NCBI RefSeq assembly: GCF_028640845.1
Contig: NC_080541.1
Span: 177,422,502 to 177,486,501 of the forward strand
Reading direction: 5' to 3'
Origin: Ahaetulla prasina
Lineage: Eukaryota; Chordata; Lepidosauria; Squamata; Colubridae
DNA: 64,000 nucleotides
This document shows, piece after piece, positions 1 through 11,780 of the stretch; position 1 is the stretch's first letter; each line of letters begins with the position of its first letter. A model generated the notes under the pieces. That model was given only the letters and a program-made list of their open reading frames with translations, made no database searches and had not been told where the DNA came from. Position numbers and translations under genes: made by a program.

Positions 1-827
1 TCCAGGATGTGAGGGGTCTATAGATATTTTCACAGCCCTCTTTTTGACTCCTGCAGTATACAAATCCTCAATGAGAGCAGGTTGGTACCAATTATTTTTC
101 CTGCAGTTCTAATTATCCTCTGAAATCTGTGTCTGTCTTGTCTGTATAAAGGCAATTCCCATCTCCTTGTGTGTATCGGTAAGAGACAGAAAGCACAGAA
201 ATACGTGTGTGCATGTGGGAGAGTAGGGTTACCTGTATCAGCTGGTAAGTACTCATCTAATATTTCTCTCAATTGTTACATTTTTATAAGTGGAGGTACA
301 GTTTGTTCTCTCATCACAATCTTTCTTTTGCTTATAATTTTATAGGGTTGCCACCTTCCTTTTTAAAAAGTATTTTAAAAGGCATATTATGTTTAAATAT
401 TACCTTAGCTAAATGAGTTACTCTGACTAAACTCCCATGGTACTAAGTTTATGTTTCTATGCCCTTTCCTAATACAGTCTAATAATTCAAGAGCATTTAG
501 GATATGCAAGAAATTTGGAGGGTCTGCCTAGCTGCTGATTGCTATACTTTAGTGACTGAGATTAAAAGAGGTAGGAATGAGAAAGTGTAAATAACTCTGC
601 AGCAGCTAAGAAAAAGCATTCTGCTGCCAAAATCCTGATGTGTCTGTCTGGGTTTACATGCTTAGGTGGTTTTAACAAATAGTGACCTAGTGGCAGCAAA
701 ACAACTGTTTTCAGATAAATAAGCTGATCCCTTATCACTTTTATCAAATCAAAGTCAGATTCAGGACTGCATGGAAGACTCTACAGTAATTATTACACTT
801 AGATCTTGGATGTTGATAATTTCTTAC
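1..827 (-). other. PTPRF intron inside FN8 (partial)
   Basis: Intron downstream of the FN8 start exon, running off the window. The remainder of FN8 (expected to start near ILYNGQ in human LAR) is not found here on either strand. I see no recognisable repeat or RNA gene, only AT-rich unique-looking sequence. Confidence 0.7.
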
Positions 828-925
828 CTTGAATGGTACTGCCGATTTATAAGAATCAGGCACTTCCCAACTAAGTAGCACTGAGGTTTTCATCACCGCA
901 CTGACACGGAAGTTCTTTGCGAACA
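828..925 (-). CDS. PTPRF: PTPRF exon: start of FN8
   Basis: A 98-nt exon, phase 1 in and phase 0 out, bounded by a TTGCAG acceptor and an AAG|GTAAGAA donor. It encodes (V)[19 protein letters not shown] followed by [13 protein letters not shown], almost identical to the start of the last FN3 repeat of human LAR. The FN3 core Trp (LLSWEV) is present. It splices from the FN6-FN7 exon, whose last G completes the first Val codon. The following exon, completing FN8, is outside the window. This membrane-proximal part of the ectodomain precedes the furin-type cleavage region of LAR (family knowledge; not visible here). Confidence 0.95.
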
Positions 926-1261
926 CTGCAATTAAAAAGACTTCTCTTGAGCATTGTCAAGGGAACAACTGTTATCCAATTCTGCCCTTTCATATCTTAG
1001 ATTTAAACTAACATGGATTTTTCACTTCTTCCTTTGGCTCTTCATCACAAAAAGTCAAAACAGAAGAGCTACTGGGTACTGGTTACGTAAAGAAATTCCT
1101 TTTTGACGTTTACATGACATCGGCTGTGGTACAATGTTCATGCCTGTTCCTCCCCTCCCCTCTTATAAGTTATAGTAAGACTGAATAAGGTAAGGTAAGA
1201 CTTACCTTACCCATTTTCTATCATAGGAATTCAGAATCTGACCACAGCAAGAGGTGCCTAC
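926..1261 (-). other. PTPRF intron, FN7 to FN8
   Basis: A short 336-bp intron with canonical GT..AG ends (donor GTAGGC). It contains no repeat that I recognise, but it has a perfect palindrome of splice-donor-like sequence at 1189-1211, listed separately. Confidence 0.85.
1189..1211. repeat. Palindrome of donor-like GGTAAGGTAAG
   Basis: An 11-nt arm GGTAAGGTAAG, one spacer base, then its exact reverse complement CTTACCTTACC. It lies about 50 nt downstream of the FN6-FN7 exon donor in the transcript. Both strands therefore read as consensus 5' splice sites (GGTAAG, GTAAGT). In the RNA it can fold as a hairpin or act as a decoy donor. Functional effect is inference. Confidence 0.6.
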
Positions 1262-1840
1262 CTTGTTCCATTGGCATCGTTCTTGACTGAATGCTGGGGC
1301 TGAGAGGTCCCGCTCCCTTGCTAGTGTGGGCTCTAACTTTGATGTCGTAAGTTGTATCCGATTTGAGATTGGTCAGAGTGATACTTTGTTCCTTGGTAAC
1401 ATTGGTCAGGTTTTGCTGGCTGTTTATATCTCTGTATACAACTGTATAGTTGGTAATTTTCCCATTCCTCTCAGCCAGCAGTGGTGGATTCCAGGTCACT
1501 TTAGTGGTGGAGGTGGTAAGCCCAACCACCTCCAGGTTCTGAGGGAAGCCACTTGGTGGCTCCTCTGGAGTACTTATTTCCTTCTCAAACTCCTCCCCAG
1601 GACCTGCCCTATTCTTTGCAGACAATTTGAAGATGTAAGTGGCACCCTTGTAAAGTTTGGTCACAGTGTAGTGATCATCATCTTTGCCAAACTGAATTAC
1701 TATCATCTTCTCTTCATCGGCACATTTGTATCGCAGCATGTAGCCCAGGAGCTCTCCAACCATCTCTTTGGGCGGCAGCCAATTGATTAGGGCAGTGTTC
1801 ATAGATGTTGTACTGATCATCATAGTAGGTTTGCCTGGGA
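1262..1840 (-). CDS. PTPRF: PTPRF exon: FN6 + FN7
   Basis: A 579-nt exon, phase 1 to phase 1 (193 codons), with a TTTTTGTTCCACAG acceptor and a CAAG|GTAGGC donor. It opens with (V)PGKPTMMISTTSMNTALINW, continues through FN6 (LLGYMLRYKCADEE, FGKDDDHYTVTKL, KNRAGPGEEFEKEISTP), then FN7 (PPSGFPQNLEVVGLTTSTTK, ERNGKITNYTVVYRDINSQQ, SDTTYDIKVRAHTSKGAGPL), and ends SRTMPMEQ. FN3 landmarks are the core Trp residues (INWLPP, VTWNPP) and the Tyr of the penultimate strand (TTYDIKVRA). Potential N-glycosylation sites are NYT, NLT and NVT. One exon for both domains matches mammalian LAR. The donor is weak at +3 to +6; reading through it reaches a stop within about 16 codons. Confidence 0.97.
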
Positions 1841-4800
1841 CTGTGGAACAAAAACAGGGTATTAGGCTATGAATGGAAGCGAAATTTAGATCTTGAAGCA
1901 CTCAAATAGCATTAGAGGTAGACTACAAACTTTTTCGGAGATTATGCTGCATCAGATTGCAGATAAATGATCCCGTATCTAAATGAATTAGAATGTTAAA
2001 AGCATTTTTCACACCCAGGATGGCACATGTGGACTTCCAAAGTGCCCTGAAGTGGTTCAGCCTAGGAAGAGCTGTTCTTCATTGCAATTCTGAATGGATA
2101 GCTCAGTTTTTACTACTCACTGTATTCCATACTTAAATAAAAATAAATAATTTGTCCAAGTCTTTATTTTATGGGATGGTGGACCCTTTAACTTCAGAAA
2201 AAAAGAATAGTGATTAATCTAGTATGTTATTAAGTGAGGTAGCAACATGCAGAAGAAACCAAACTGTAAGACAAATCATTTAAAATGCAGAAGATACAAG
2301 TTTGGTTTTTAGCTTTATAAATATATCCAAATTTAACAATTATCTACATTACAACCAAAATTGGTATCTATGGATTCCTTATCCAGCTCTGTCTTAAATC
2401 TCAGTGCATCTATTCAAGCATTCCTTGAACCCCAACATTTTTCTAAATGTCAGATAATGCAATCTTGGATAGTTTGAACAAGGTAAAAAGTATAATTATA
2501 ACATAGTTATTTGGTTACTAGTATAAATTATCGAAGACATGTCCAGACTTGGCTTTGGAATCCCTGCTAGTTTGATGCAGAGAAATTTCATGAGTAGCAG
2601 TTATAATTTCACCACCTGTGTGAGCTCCCAAGAGAGTGTAGCATGCTGCTTGCAATCAAAATACACTGCATTTAAGCTGATGAACTGGTTCCTGCTAGGA
2701 ATGCTGATGTGATGGCTGTGCAACAACCCGATTCCAAATTTTGTATGTGCAGTACAAATTAAGGGCTGCTCCCATCAAAGCTTAACACCTGCTGTATAAA
2801 ATGATGGTTTTATATCTCAGTTAACCCACAATAGATACATCTCTTTCCCCCACATCAGGTGAAATTGATGTGTAAATCCAACCGCAGCAGAACTATTCGG
2901 AGCCTGTTTACTGCCAAAATAAGCATTAGCCTGTGTTGGATTGTGGCACCCAGAGACAAATCACAACAGCAGAGTAATATTCCACATATGGTGTGAGTAG
3001 GTTTAGCTAAGTTATGATGATGATGCTCCTCTGTGAAAGTCATTTAGATTATGGAAAATGTTTTAACAAACTTTACTTGTTTCATTGGATCCTCTGGTGG
3101 TAGGGTGAACAGAACTGATATGACAGAGAAACTAAGAGATGGCAACACTAAGAATGGCACACAAAGGAATTTTAAAAAGTTTCTATGGAATGATTTTGTA
3201 GAACTTGGAACTAATCTAAAATTTTGTTAGACTACCTGGCATATATTAGATCAGAAGAGACTAACCCACACTTTTCATATGACAACAATGCTCCAAAGAT
3301 ATTCCCCATCTCATTTGTTTTCCAGATACCTGGCTTCTCTTTCTACCATTGCATTAACATTTCTGGAAGGAGTATATTCTTCAATGAAAAACAGTTTTAA
3401 GAATGTCTGTTGAAATTTGGCAAATACCAAGACAGGAGTAGATAATCTTTCATTCATTGTTTTAAAAAAAATAATTTACAGTTTAAAAAAAATGAGCAAA
3501 ATCTGAAGCCAACAGAAATTAGCATGTAAACAACCAGGCATCATTCCAAAACAAGAGACTACTACAGAAAGTCATTTAAAAAGCTCTGCATTGTCTCATT
3601 TGATATACTTGGATAAGACTGTAACTGCAAATCCTGAATATAGCAGGCAGTTCCAATTGAATCCTAGTGTGCTTTCTATTGAGGAACTCTATGTGTCCCC
3701 AAGTCTATTTCCATCATCTGTTTGTTTGTGCTTATTTAGGCAGGAAGAAGGAACAGGGATAGGAAATGCAGCATTTCCTTAATCAAGGGTAATAATTTCT
3801 GTACTGCAACTAATTTCAGTGCTTTTCTGTTTTTGTAGTTTTATCTTCGTTTCAAATATCATTTCCAAACAGGTCAACAGAGTTAAGTAATTATTTAGAA
3901 ACACAGCTCAGAAGATATGATTGAGTCCTAGACATAATTTAACTCATTACAATTGTATACTTCAGTGGTTTCCAATCTAAGGCATCACTGGTGGATTGCG
4001 AGTCTAATATGGGCAGTTACTGATACAGGTACTAAAAGATTTTTATTTAAATTAAAAGTCTCAGGAAGTCACTAAATCTGATACAATTTTATTATTCATG
4101 CTTGATGAAGTAAAAGTAAAATGAGGACCCAGATTGTTGGGGGGCAATAAGTTGACTTTGTAAATATACAAATAGAATGAGACTATTGCCTTACACACTG
4201 TAAGCCGCCCTGAGTCTTCGGAGAAGGGCGGGATATAAATGTAAATAAATTAAAAAAAAATTTCAGTAATTTTAAAAAGTTGATAATTTTTTTTATTTTG
4301 GGTATCTGAAGTATGACATCAGGCAAAAATTATTTGTGCTGCATGGTGTATATAAACACAATGTTGTCAATTCTTGATCATATTATCTGGATTAAAAACT
4401 GTTGTCCTGATCCAGATAAAGATTAAGAATGACAGACACAAATAAAGGCATCTAAATGAAAATATATGTTTCCCACTATGTACCTTGTAAGGACATATAA
4501 TTTCTTCTTTGTTTGGTATACTAAAGTCGAGATAATTCAATGAATTATAGAAAGGATCAGAACAGACAAAACAGTGTATAGGATCATCAATATCAACTGA
4601 TAACTATAAACCTGAGAGAAACAATTTAGAGCCTATCCTTGCCATGAAATGTGGTAATGGCCACCAGTATAGATGGTTTTTGAAAAAAAGGCAATTCATG
4701 GCAAATAAATCTACAAAAAACTGTTAACCATGAGAGCTAATAAGAGATGAGGGATACAGTATCAAATACTAATATTTAATACAACGGGATCATTGTATTC

Positions 4801-5062
4801 CAGTTCTGCTTGAAACATCTGCTGTTGCTAATACCTGTAGGATGAAGTGGCCCTTGGGAACAGAGGTCTGTATTTAGTTTAGTTCCATTCGCTACCAACC
4901 ATCTACAGACCAGGTAAAAGGGGTAGAACTCTCAAATATTCTCAATTTCTTTGAAGATTTACATTTCTGCCATGACTTCAACTACATCAATGATTCAGCA
5001 GCTCAAAAAAGATAGTAAAGTAGACCTGTCCATCAAGACATATTGTAGAACAAATGGCTTAC
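1841..5062 (-). other. PTPRF intron, FN5 to FN6
   Basis: A 3.2-kb intron. Apart from a LINE 3' end near 4195-4260 I see no identifiable element; several open frames inside are short and carry no domain signal. Confidence 0.8.
4195..4260 (+). mobile_element. LINE 3'-end fragment (CR1/L2-like tail)
   Basis: The stretch reading CTGTAAGCCGCCCTGAGTC, then an inverted-looking GGAGAAGGGCGGGATATAAA, then short AAAT-type repeats and an A tract is the familiar 3' terminus of CR1/L2-group LINEs and their SINEs in squamate genomes. Only the last 70 or so bases are recognisable, as expected for 5' truncation. The family name is an inference from the motif. Confidence 0.6.
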
Positions 5063-5180
5063 CTGCTCCAGTTGTAGCAATCACTTTGGCCTTGCTGCGG
5101 GCCCCATCCCCTTTAGTGGTATAGGCTGCGATGCTGACAGAATAGGTAGTTTCTGGTAAAAGGCCCCCTATGATGGTTTC
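5063..5180 (-). CDS. PTPRF: PTPRF exon: C-terminal part of FN5
   Basis: A 118-nt exon, phase 0 in and phase 1 out. It encodes ETIIGGLLPETTYSVSIAAY followed by TTKGDGARSKAKVIATTGA and a split Val codon, closely matching human LAR ETTISGLTPETTYSVTVAAY. The TYSV Tyr is the FN3 F-strand tyrosine. The acceptor is TTTTTTCTTCCTATAG and the donor GCAG|GTAAGC. Just upstream of the pyrimidine tract is a (TA)n run (5199-5217), placed where a branch point would be expected. It follows mini-exon meC in the transcript and can join directly to the FN5a exon because all three boundaries are phase 0. Confidence 0.96.
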
Positions 5181-5198
5181 CTATAGGAAGAAAAAAGA

Positions 5199-5217
5199 TA
5201 TATATATATATATATAT
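5199..5217. repeat. (TA)n microsatellite at the FN5 acceptor
   Basis: An uninterrupted AT/TA alternation of about 19 bases located 18 to 36 nt upstream of the 3' splice site at 5181. Such tracts vary in length between individuals. Its position overlaps the expected branch-point zone of the intron following mini-exon meC. Confidence 0.8.
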
Positions 5218-5699
5218 CTCAAGCAAATTGAAAAGGAAATGAGTAGCGGAGCATTTCTGACTCTCAGGTCTACTCTGGAGTTTTCCTCTAAAAAATTTAA
5301 AAGTGTGTTTGGTTTCAAGCTCTTTTAGTTCTTAGAGCTAATATATCTCTTCACTGAAATACAGAGTTAAAATTACAAATTGGAAAGGCAAGTTTTTAAA
5401 GATTATAAATACAGGTCAAGAAATTTCTCTTTTCTCAAATCAGGTCAACAGATATTCAACTTTTTTCCTCTAATTTGGGCAGAAAGCAGAAAAAATATGG
5501 AGAAGTTTGTAGAACTTTACAATTATAATGCAATATGACAGAAGTTACTTGTGGTCTGATAAGTGAATAATGTAATTTAATCAATAAACAACAAAATGAT
5601 ATCTCTTAATTGAATGTCACCAGTGAAGAACCAAATGCTGAGTAGCTAATAAAAATAATTAATCATCCCTTAGTGAGGCACTACCTTGTTGTGGTTGTG

Positions 5700-8600
5700 C
5701 TGCTAGCATGTTCTGAGAAATGTGAGAGCTATGCTAGACCTTCTGGACAGATGTCATCAGAAGAAGCAAATGAAGAGTGTCTCTCCCGTAAACAATATGG
5801 TGAGACGTAACTTACAGAAACCTATATTGGATCAGTTATTTACTTCGATCAATAAGACCATGTTAAGTGTTGGAATTTCTGGACATCTGGTGACAAGTGG
5901 ACTACAGGATTCAGGACTGCTGGCTGAGAAACCAGGGCCAGCAGCTGCAGGACTACTGGAACAAAAAAATTTCTTACCCATTGCAAATATAAAAAGATTG
6001 AACACAAAGAAATAATGATTTGCTATTACAATCCAATAAAAAGAGAGTATCTGAAAAAGACTCCACCAATTCTGGAAAGAACAACTTCAGAATCAGAAAT
6101 AACAGAATAGCTGCTATCAGATCAGCATCAATTTATAATATGAAATAAAATACTCAGAAAAGTAAAATTAGGAGAACTGCAAAGGTCTATCCAGGCCAAA
6201 GGAACCTAAGCCTTGCCAGAAGTAGCTAAGACAATAGAGACAAACTAGAGAGAGTTGATGGTTAAGGAAGCCAGCGTAGCTATTAAACCATTCTCATTTC
6301 CAAACCAGGCACCCTCTCCCCTAACTTCTCAGAAACAAAGAAACCCCTAATTGAAAAAAACAGGAGGAATTGAAATGAAAAATAATTGAGCATCTAGAAT
6401 AGCATAAAAGTATCCGAATAAATTTGCCTGATTGAAGTGTGTTAAAAAAGCAGCTTGCACAAGCATTAAAAGATGCCAATATTGTAATATCAAACACAAA
6501 CACCAGCTCATTGCAAGAAATAAGCCAGCTGATGTACAGCAGGGTTGCAATTATAACTGAACACCTGGGATGCAAAATCAACAAAGAAGAAAAAAAGTCA
6601 AATAGTCTACCACCAAGATGGAAGATTAGATTGGAAAACAAAATCAGCAAGATAGACTAGATGAAAGAAAAGAAGCTGAAGAACAAAAAGACCTAATCAA
6701 GATATCCTAGAAACAAGGGAAACTAAGGAAGCACTAGAAATAATAAAACAGCAAATAACACCTTTGGCCAAGATGATCAGCAGATATGCTCAAATTGCAC
6801 ACTGCAGAATCTTCCATTTCAATTGAATCTGAAAGGTTTCTATCAATCCATCAATGTAAACTGCTGTAAACCAATCAATATCTGACCAAAAAAAAACACA
6901 ACCCCAAAAAAACCCAGCTCAGCTCCAGGAGCAGCTATGGAAAATCCAAAGAAATATAATTTGTAGGCACTTTAGACAAAGGAAGTGGATAAGAATAAAA
7001 AGAAGCTGAAGTGAAATAACTTGTACTAACAGCAGAAATAGTATAAGAGAAAATAGCAAGGAAGATCAAGAAATGGTCAGCACCAGGTAAAGATAAATTG
7101 CATGGTTTTTGATTGAAACATCTGATTGGTCTACAATGACTCATTACCAAGCAGTTAACAACATACTGCAAGGATATGAAATGGAAGATTGGTTAACATC
7201 TAGCAAAATCTATCTGATAATGAAAGATCCAACAAAAGGGATTGCACCAAGCAACTAGAGGTCAATTACCTGCTTACTTTCAAATTGCTAACCAGTGTAA
7301 TAGTTGAGGCAGCCCGACAGCATCTAGTTGAAAACAAGTTCTTTCCCCCTTAGTAGAAAGGAAACTATCCAAACAGCTAAGGAACAAAAGATCAGTTCCT
7401 AATTGACAAGATGGTACTGGAAAACTATAAGAGACTGAAGACCAACTTAACTGTACTTTGGACTGTTTACAAGAAGGCATTTGATTCCCTGCCGCAAGAC
7501 TAGATTATTCAAGTGCATAAAAACAACAGGATCAGTAGCTTTGTGCAAAGAGCAATGGCACAATGGAAGACCAAAGTTAATATCCAGAGAGAAATCTTTC
7601 AGAGAGAATGGCTATCATCACTACTGTTTGTCATTGCACTGATTCCTCTATCAACAATACTGAACAAGTTAGGGCATGGCTATCAAGCATCAAAAACATC
7701 TGCCAGACTATCCCACCTTCTTTACATGGATGTGGAAAAATATCATTTGAAATAAATTGCTGCTTAATGGTGACCAACTAAACAGTAAAGATATTGCAAG
7801 GAAGTTTGGACTGGACATATATGGCCATCCTCTTCATCAACCGAAGAAAGGTAGTAAAAACTAAGGAATCAAGATACCCTATGGAAATAACATCAAGAGT
7901 CTGGATGAAGACCGTGACTTCAAACTGACAACATCAAGCATGCTGAAGTCAAGAAGAACATTAGAAGTGAATACAACATGAGAGTGAAGAGTATCTCAAA
8001 GTTCAAACTCAGAGGCAGAAATACCATCAAAATAATTAACACTTTGGCAATGTCAGTTGTTAGATACACAGCTGGAATAATGGACTGGACTCAGCCAGGC
8101 AGCAATGAATTCTACTAACCAAGGAAAAATAAGCAGGCATGGAAGGCTGCAGGTACGTGAAACAGGTGAAGAAGAAAAAAGGGCACTGGAAGAATATTTG
8201 AGAGATAGTAAAGAAGATGCACTGAAGCTAGCATACCATGAAGGCTTACTGTCTCTTTCCAAGACCGAACTGGCCTACAAGAAAGACTAAATGAAGAACA
8301 GAAAAGGAACATGGAAAGATAAAGTATTACATAGTCAGGACAATAAAAGAAATGGCAGGCATATCACATAACAAGAAGACCTGGCAATGGCTAAGAGCAG
8401 AAAAATTGAAGAAAAAGACTGCACAAGATCATGGCTGAAGAACAAATGCATACAAAGCCAAAACTGAAAAAACTGCAAAGACAGCAAATGCCACCTCTGC
8501 AAAAAAGCTGAAGAAATAATGGACCACCTAATTAGTTGCTGCAAGAAGAGCACAGGCTAATTACAAACAGGATGACAAGGAAGCAACAAGGGTGCATTGG

Positions 8601-9060
8601 AATATCTGCAAAAAAGACCATTTGTCTGCAAGCAAGAACTAGTGGGACCACAAAATAGAGAAAGTCATAGAAAATGAAAATGGTAAAGTGCCTTGGGACT
8701 TTAGAATTCAAACAGACAGGCATCTGCCACATAACCCCCCAGACTTAACAACTGTCAATGTGAAAGGCAAACAAGTCTGGCTAGTGGATGTTGCAGTATC
8801 TGGAAACAGTAGAATAGAAGAGGAAGAACTGTAGAAACACAACAAAAACCTGCCAACAGAAGTAGAATGACTGTGGCAAAAGGAAGCAAAGATAATAATA
8901 GTAAATGCCTTGGGTGCAACCCTAAAACATCTGGAATACCACTTGTGACATTGACAAAATCACCACTAGTCAATTGCAAAAGGCAACTTTACTTGAAACA
9001 TCTTGGGGTGATGCCTTCAATATCATCAAACATCTGCCTGTCCTAGATCCTTGGGAAGGA
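5700..9060 (+). mobile_element. Decayed R4/R2-type LINE retrotransposon
   Basis: A heavily mutated LINE on the plus strand, opposite to PTPRF. Traces of one long ORF appear with many stops and frameshifts. An N-terminal piece lies at 6439-6660 (VAIITEHLGCKIN, PPRWKIRLENKISKI). Reverse transcriptase traces follow at 7081-7755: APGKDKLHGF, KDPTKG, then YKKAFDSLP, a motif-B-like REWLSSLLFVIALIPLS, and LLYMDVEKY where YMDD is expected, so a catalytic Asp is lost. Near 8480-8540 CKKAEEIMDHLI resembles a zinc-binding Cys/His motif, and near 8690-8840 come remains of a C-terminal restriction-like endonuclease (WDF.IQTDR, PDLTTV, VDVAVSG). This order, with a C-terminal endonuclease, fits the R2/R4 group. 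It is non-functional; the clade name is from pattern memory and the ends are approximate. Confidence 0.7.
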
Positions 9061-11753
9061 TTTGGTAGGTAGATAAAAGTGCCAAATCCAGTCTAAACAT
9101 CTGGCTGATTGTGTAACCAACCATAATTTATTATGGCTGTCCATCCTACTAAACTTTGGGCAGTCTACCAATGCAAATACAGAGTTAAAATGGACAGCCC
9201 AAATAAATAATAACAATAAAGACATGATTAGCCTCACAGATACATTAACCCCAGACCTGAAAAGAGAGCCAATTCTTAAGGGCTTTTTGGAATTCCTGGG
9301 GACTGGGTATCATCCGTATCTCTGGAAGGATGCTGTCCCAGAGGCCAGAAGGAGCAACAGAGATGGCACATTTCCTAGGTCCGGCAATATAACAATGTTT
9401 AATTGAGGGGTCCTAGAGCACAGTCATTCTGCCCAAAGTATTGGGCAGGCAGAAACAGAGTAGCAATAAGGAAAGATTAGTTTGGCTCCATCTAATTAGT
9501 ATGGCAATTTATTTGTTTGGTCTGAAATTGTTAAATTAATCTTTCACCTCAATCTTTCCACTTTACTTGCTTTAACTTTCAAAGCTTTTCTTTCAGTTTA
9601 TAAGTCTAAATTTTACTATGTCTTATTTTCATTTATATATAAAATGCTTTCCAGCATCACTGTTTGTTGAAGTTTAATTGCTATGAACCACTTATGGGAG
9701 ACAATTTTTATTTTTAGAAATGTCAAAATTTAACAGAAAGGTTCTTCAAATCAACAGGTCATGCTATGTTATATGCACGTGGTGATAGGAAAAAATTCTG
9801 TGTTGCAAAAACAACACATGGCAAAAACAAAAAAAGAACTCCACCATCAAACTCCAGGGCAGGGCAGGAAGCTAATATGACTGTGATTACAAAAAGAGCA
9901 GTAGTTCTAATTGGCAAGAAAGTTTTCTTACAGAAGTCTGCAACACATACCAAGCTTTCCAAAAAAAGAAAGCATTGAGATGGGCAATAAGATTGTGGGT
10001 GAGGCTGCCAAGTTAAATCATTTGCCGTTATATGCCCAGGTGTTCAATAAAATACCCATCCCATAAATGGAGAAAATAGGTTGTAACAACAACCAAAGGA
10101 AGATGCAAACTCCATAGAAAAGAAAGACATGGGATGCTAGTTTTCTTTTCTCATTGATGTACTCAGTTTTAAAGAAGTGTCTAATCGCATTTGAGTGAGT
10201 GGAATTGGCTTCATAGACTGTGGCTAGGCAAAACTATTTTTCAGATAGTTCATGAGTTTTTTTAAACAGAAGCCTTGTTTTGGCCTTGAATACATGAGTT
10301 AATAAGCAGTCTGCAGCTTGATTAATCAAAGTCAGTTGATTTGTGAATGCAAGACCCTTATTTAATTCATCCCAAGAATGAAGGCATTCAAAAACCAGAG
10401 CAAATTTTCCTATTTTTTTTCCTGCATGGAGAAAGCCAGAGTCTTGTGTTCATATAGCAGGCTAACCAAACCCCAGATACCCTATTAGTTGCACCTGTTT
10501 TCAGGTAAAGCCCCTGTGTGAAATAGAGTTCATTTGCCAATCAACAAGTTGTATGATTTAGTATGCTATGCAAAAATATTCTGACATGTTTATTTATTCT
10601 GCAGCCAAACTGAGATTCTGTCACAGAATTCTATCGGGAGCAACCTGTTTAAAAGGGGTCAAAAGATTTTTAAGCAGAATTTAAAAATATTAACTCTGTA
10701 CATGAGAACTCTGTACAATTGAATATCCAGGCACAGAATTTCACTAAATCTGTATTATAATGGATAGAGCAGGACACTTTCTTGATTTCTCAGAATCATT
10801 TCTTCATTGTATTCATTTGGAAACCAAATCAAGAAATACCAATCAGAATGACACAGGAATTAGAATAGGAAAAGATTCCCCTTTCCCTGGAATTTTGCAT
10901 GAATGACCTGAATCAATCAACACACATTAATCACATCAATTAAAATAACATGGAAAGGGAAACTAAAATATATAGCACTACAGGCTATAAACATCGCCCA
11001 AAGAAATAGTGAATACCACAGTGCACACAAAACAGATACTCTTACATGCTGTAAAAAGCATTGGAAAAGTGAAGTAGGAAGAAGGAGGAAAGAAAGAAAA
11101 AAAACATGGACTGGGAGAAAAGAAAGGTACCATTCCAATGATTGGCATAGGGCTGTCACTGCAAATCCCTTCTAACATAGCCCTTCTCTTTAAGAAGGAA
11201 TGGAAGTCACACCAGCTAGTTTAAGCATTCCCTTTCTCTCTTAGTTCCCCTCTCCCCAAAGGCAATGCTCAAATTTCTTCCTTCAAATTTATATTTCAAA
11301 ATTACTTCCCCAAAATTGAATTTGACTGTTTGAATATGATTGTTTTTGTACTGTAGCCCGTGTTTCTATCGAAGGTCATAGCTGAGAAAGCAAAGTTTAT
11401 TTCATGATTGGGAACAATGAATTTTAAAGATTATATAGAACTGATTTTGCCATGTAACCAGTTGGGCAAGGACAGTAAAGAAGGGCTGCTCTCCCTTCAT
11501 CTGTCTTAAATTGCATTGTAACAAGCACGGAATAAAGATGACAGAAATGTCAATTGCTCTTCTGCATTGTTTGCAATCTAAATGCCAATTTGTTCAGGAT
11601 TTGTAGCTGGTTGAAGCTCCACAGTAACTTCTCAAAATATCTGAGAATTGATGGGAATGTTTTGACAGCACTATGCACAAAGATTTAAAGATTTCACAAG
11701 ATGATCCTCAGAACCTTTTGATCCAAGCAAACACACTAATAAATGGTACTTAC

Positions 11754-11780
11754 GTGGTCAGCAGAGTCCTTAAGCCTCAA
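11754..11780 (-). CDS. PTPRF: PTPRF mini-exon meC in FN5 (9 residues)
   Basis: A 27-nt exon, phase 0 at both ends, encoding L-R-L-K-D-S-A-D-H. The acceptor is CTCCTTCTCGTCAG and the donor CAC|GTAAGTAC, a near-perfect 5' splice site. It sits between the two FN5 exons, exactly where human LAR has the optional nine residues WRPEESEDY. Human LAR splice forms with and without this insert are known, and the region influences laminin-nidogen binding. Only the charged, acidic character is shared with human, so the insert is poorly conserved in sequence while length, phase and position are kept. It is too short for standard gene prediction. Confidence 0.88.

Larger units (their letters stand above)
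5181..11753 (-). other. PTPRF intron, meC to FN5 C-terminal exon
   Basis: A 6.6-kb intron. It holds a (TA)n tract beside the 3' splice site and a decayed R4-type LINE in opposite orientation (about 5700-9060). From about 9200 to 11750 I see nothing identifiable. Confidence 0.8.

Noticed and set aside
9759..9978. Overlapping 67- and 70-codon frames on opposite strands
   Set aside because: No domain signal on either strand and no splice context; chance frames.
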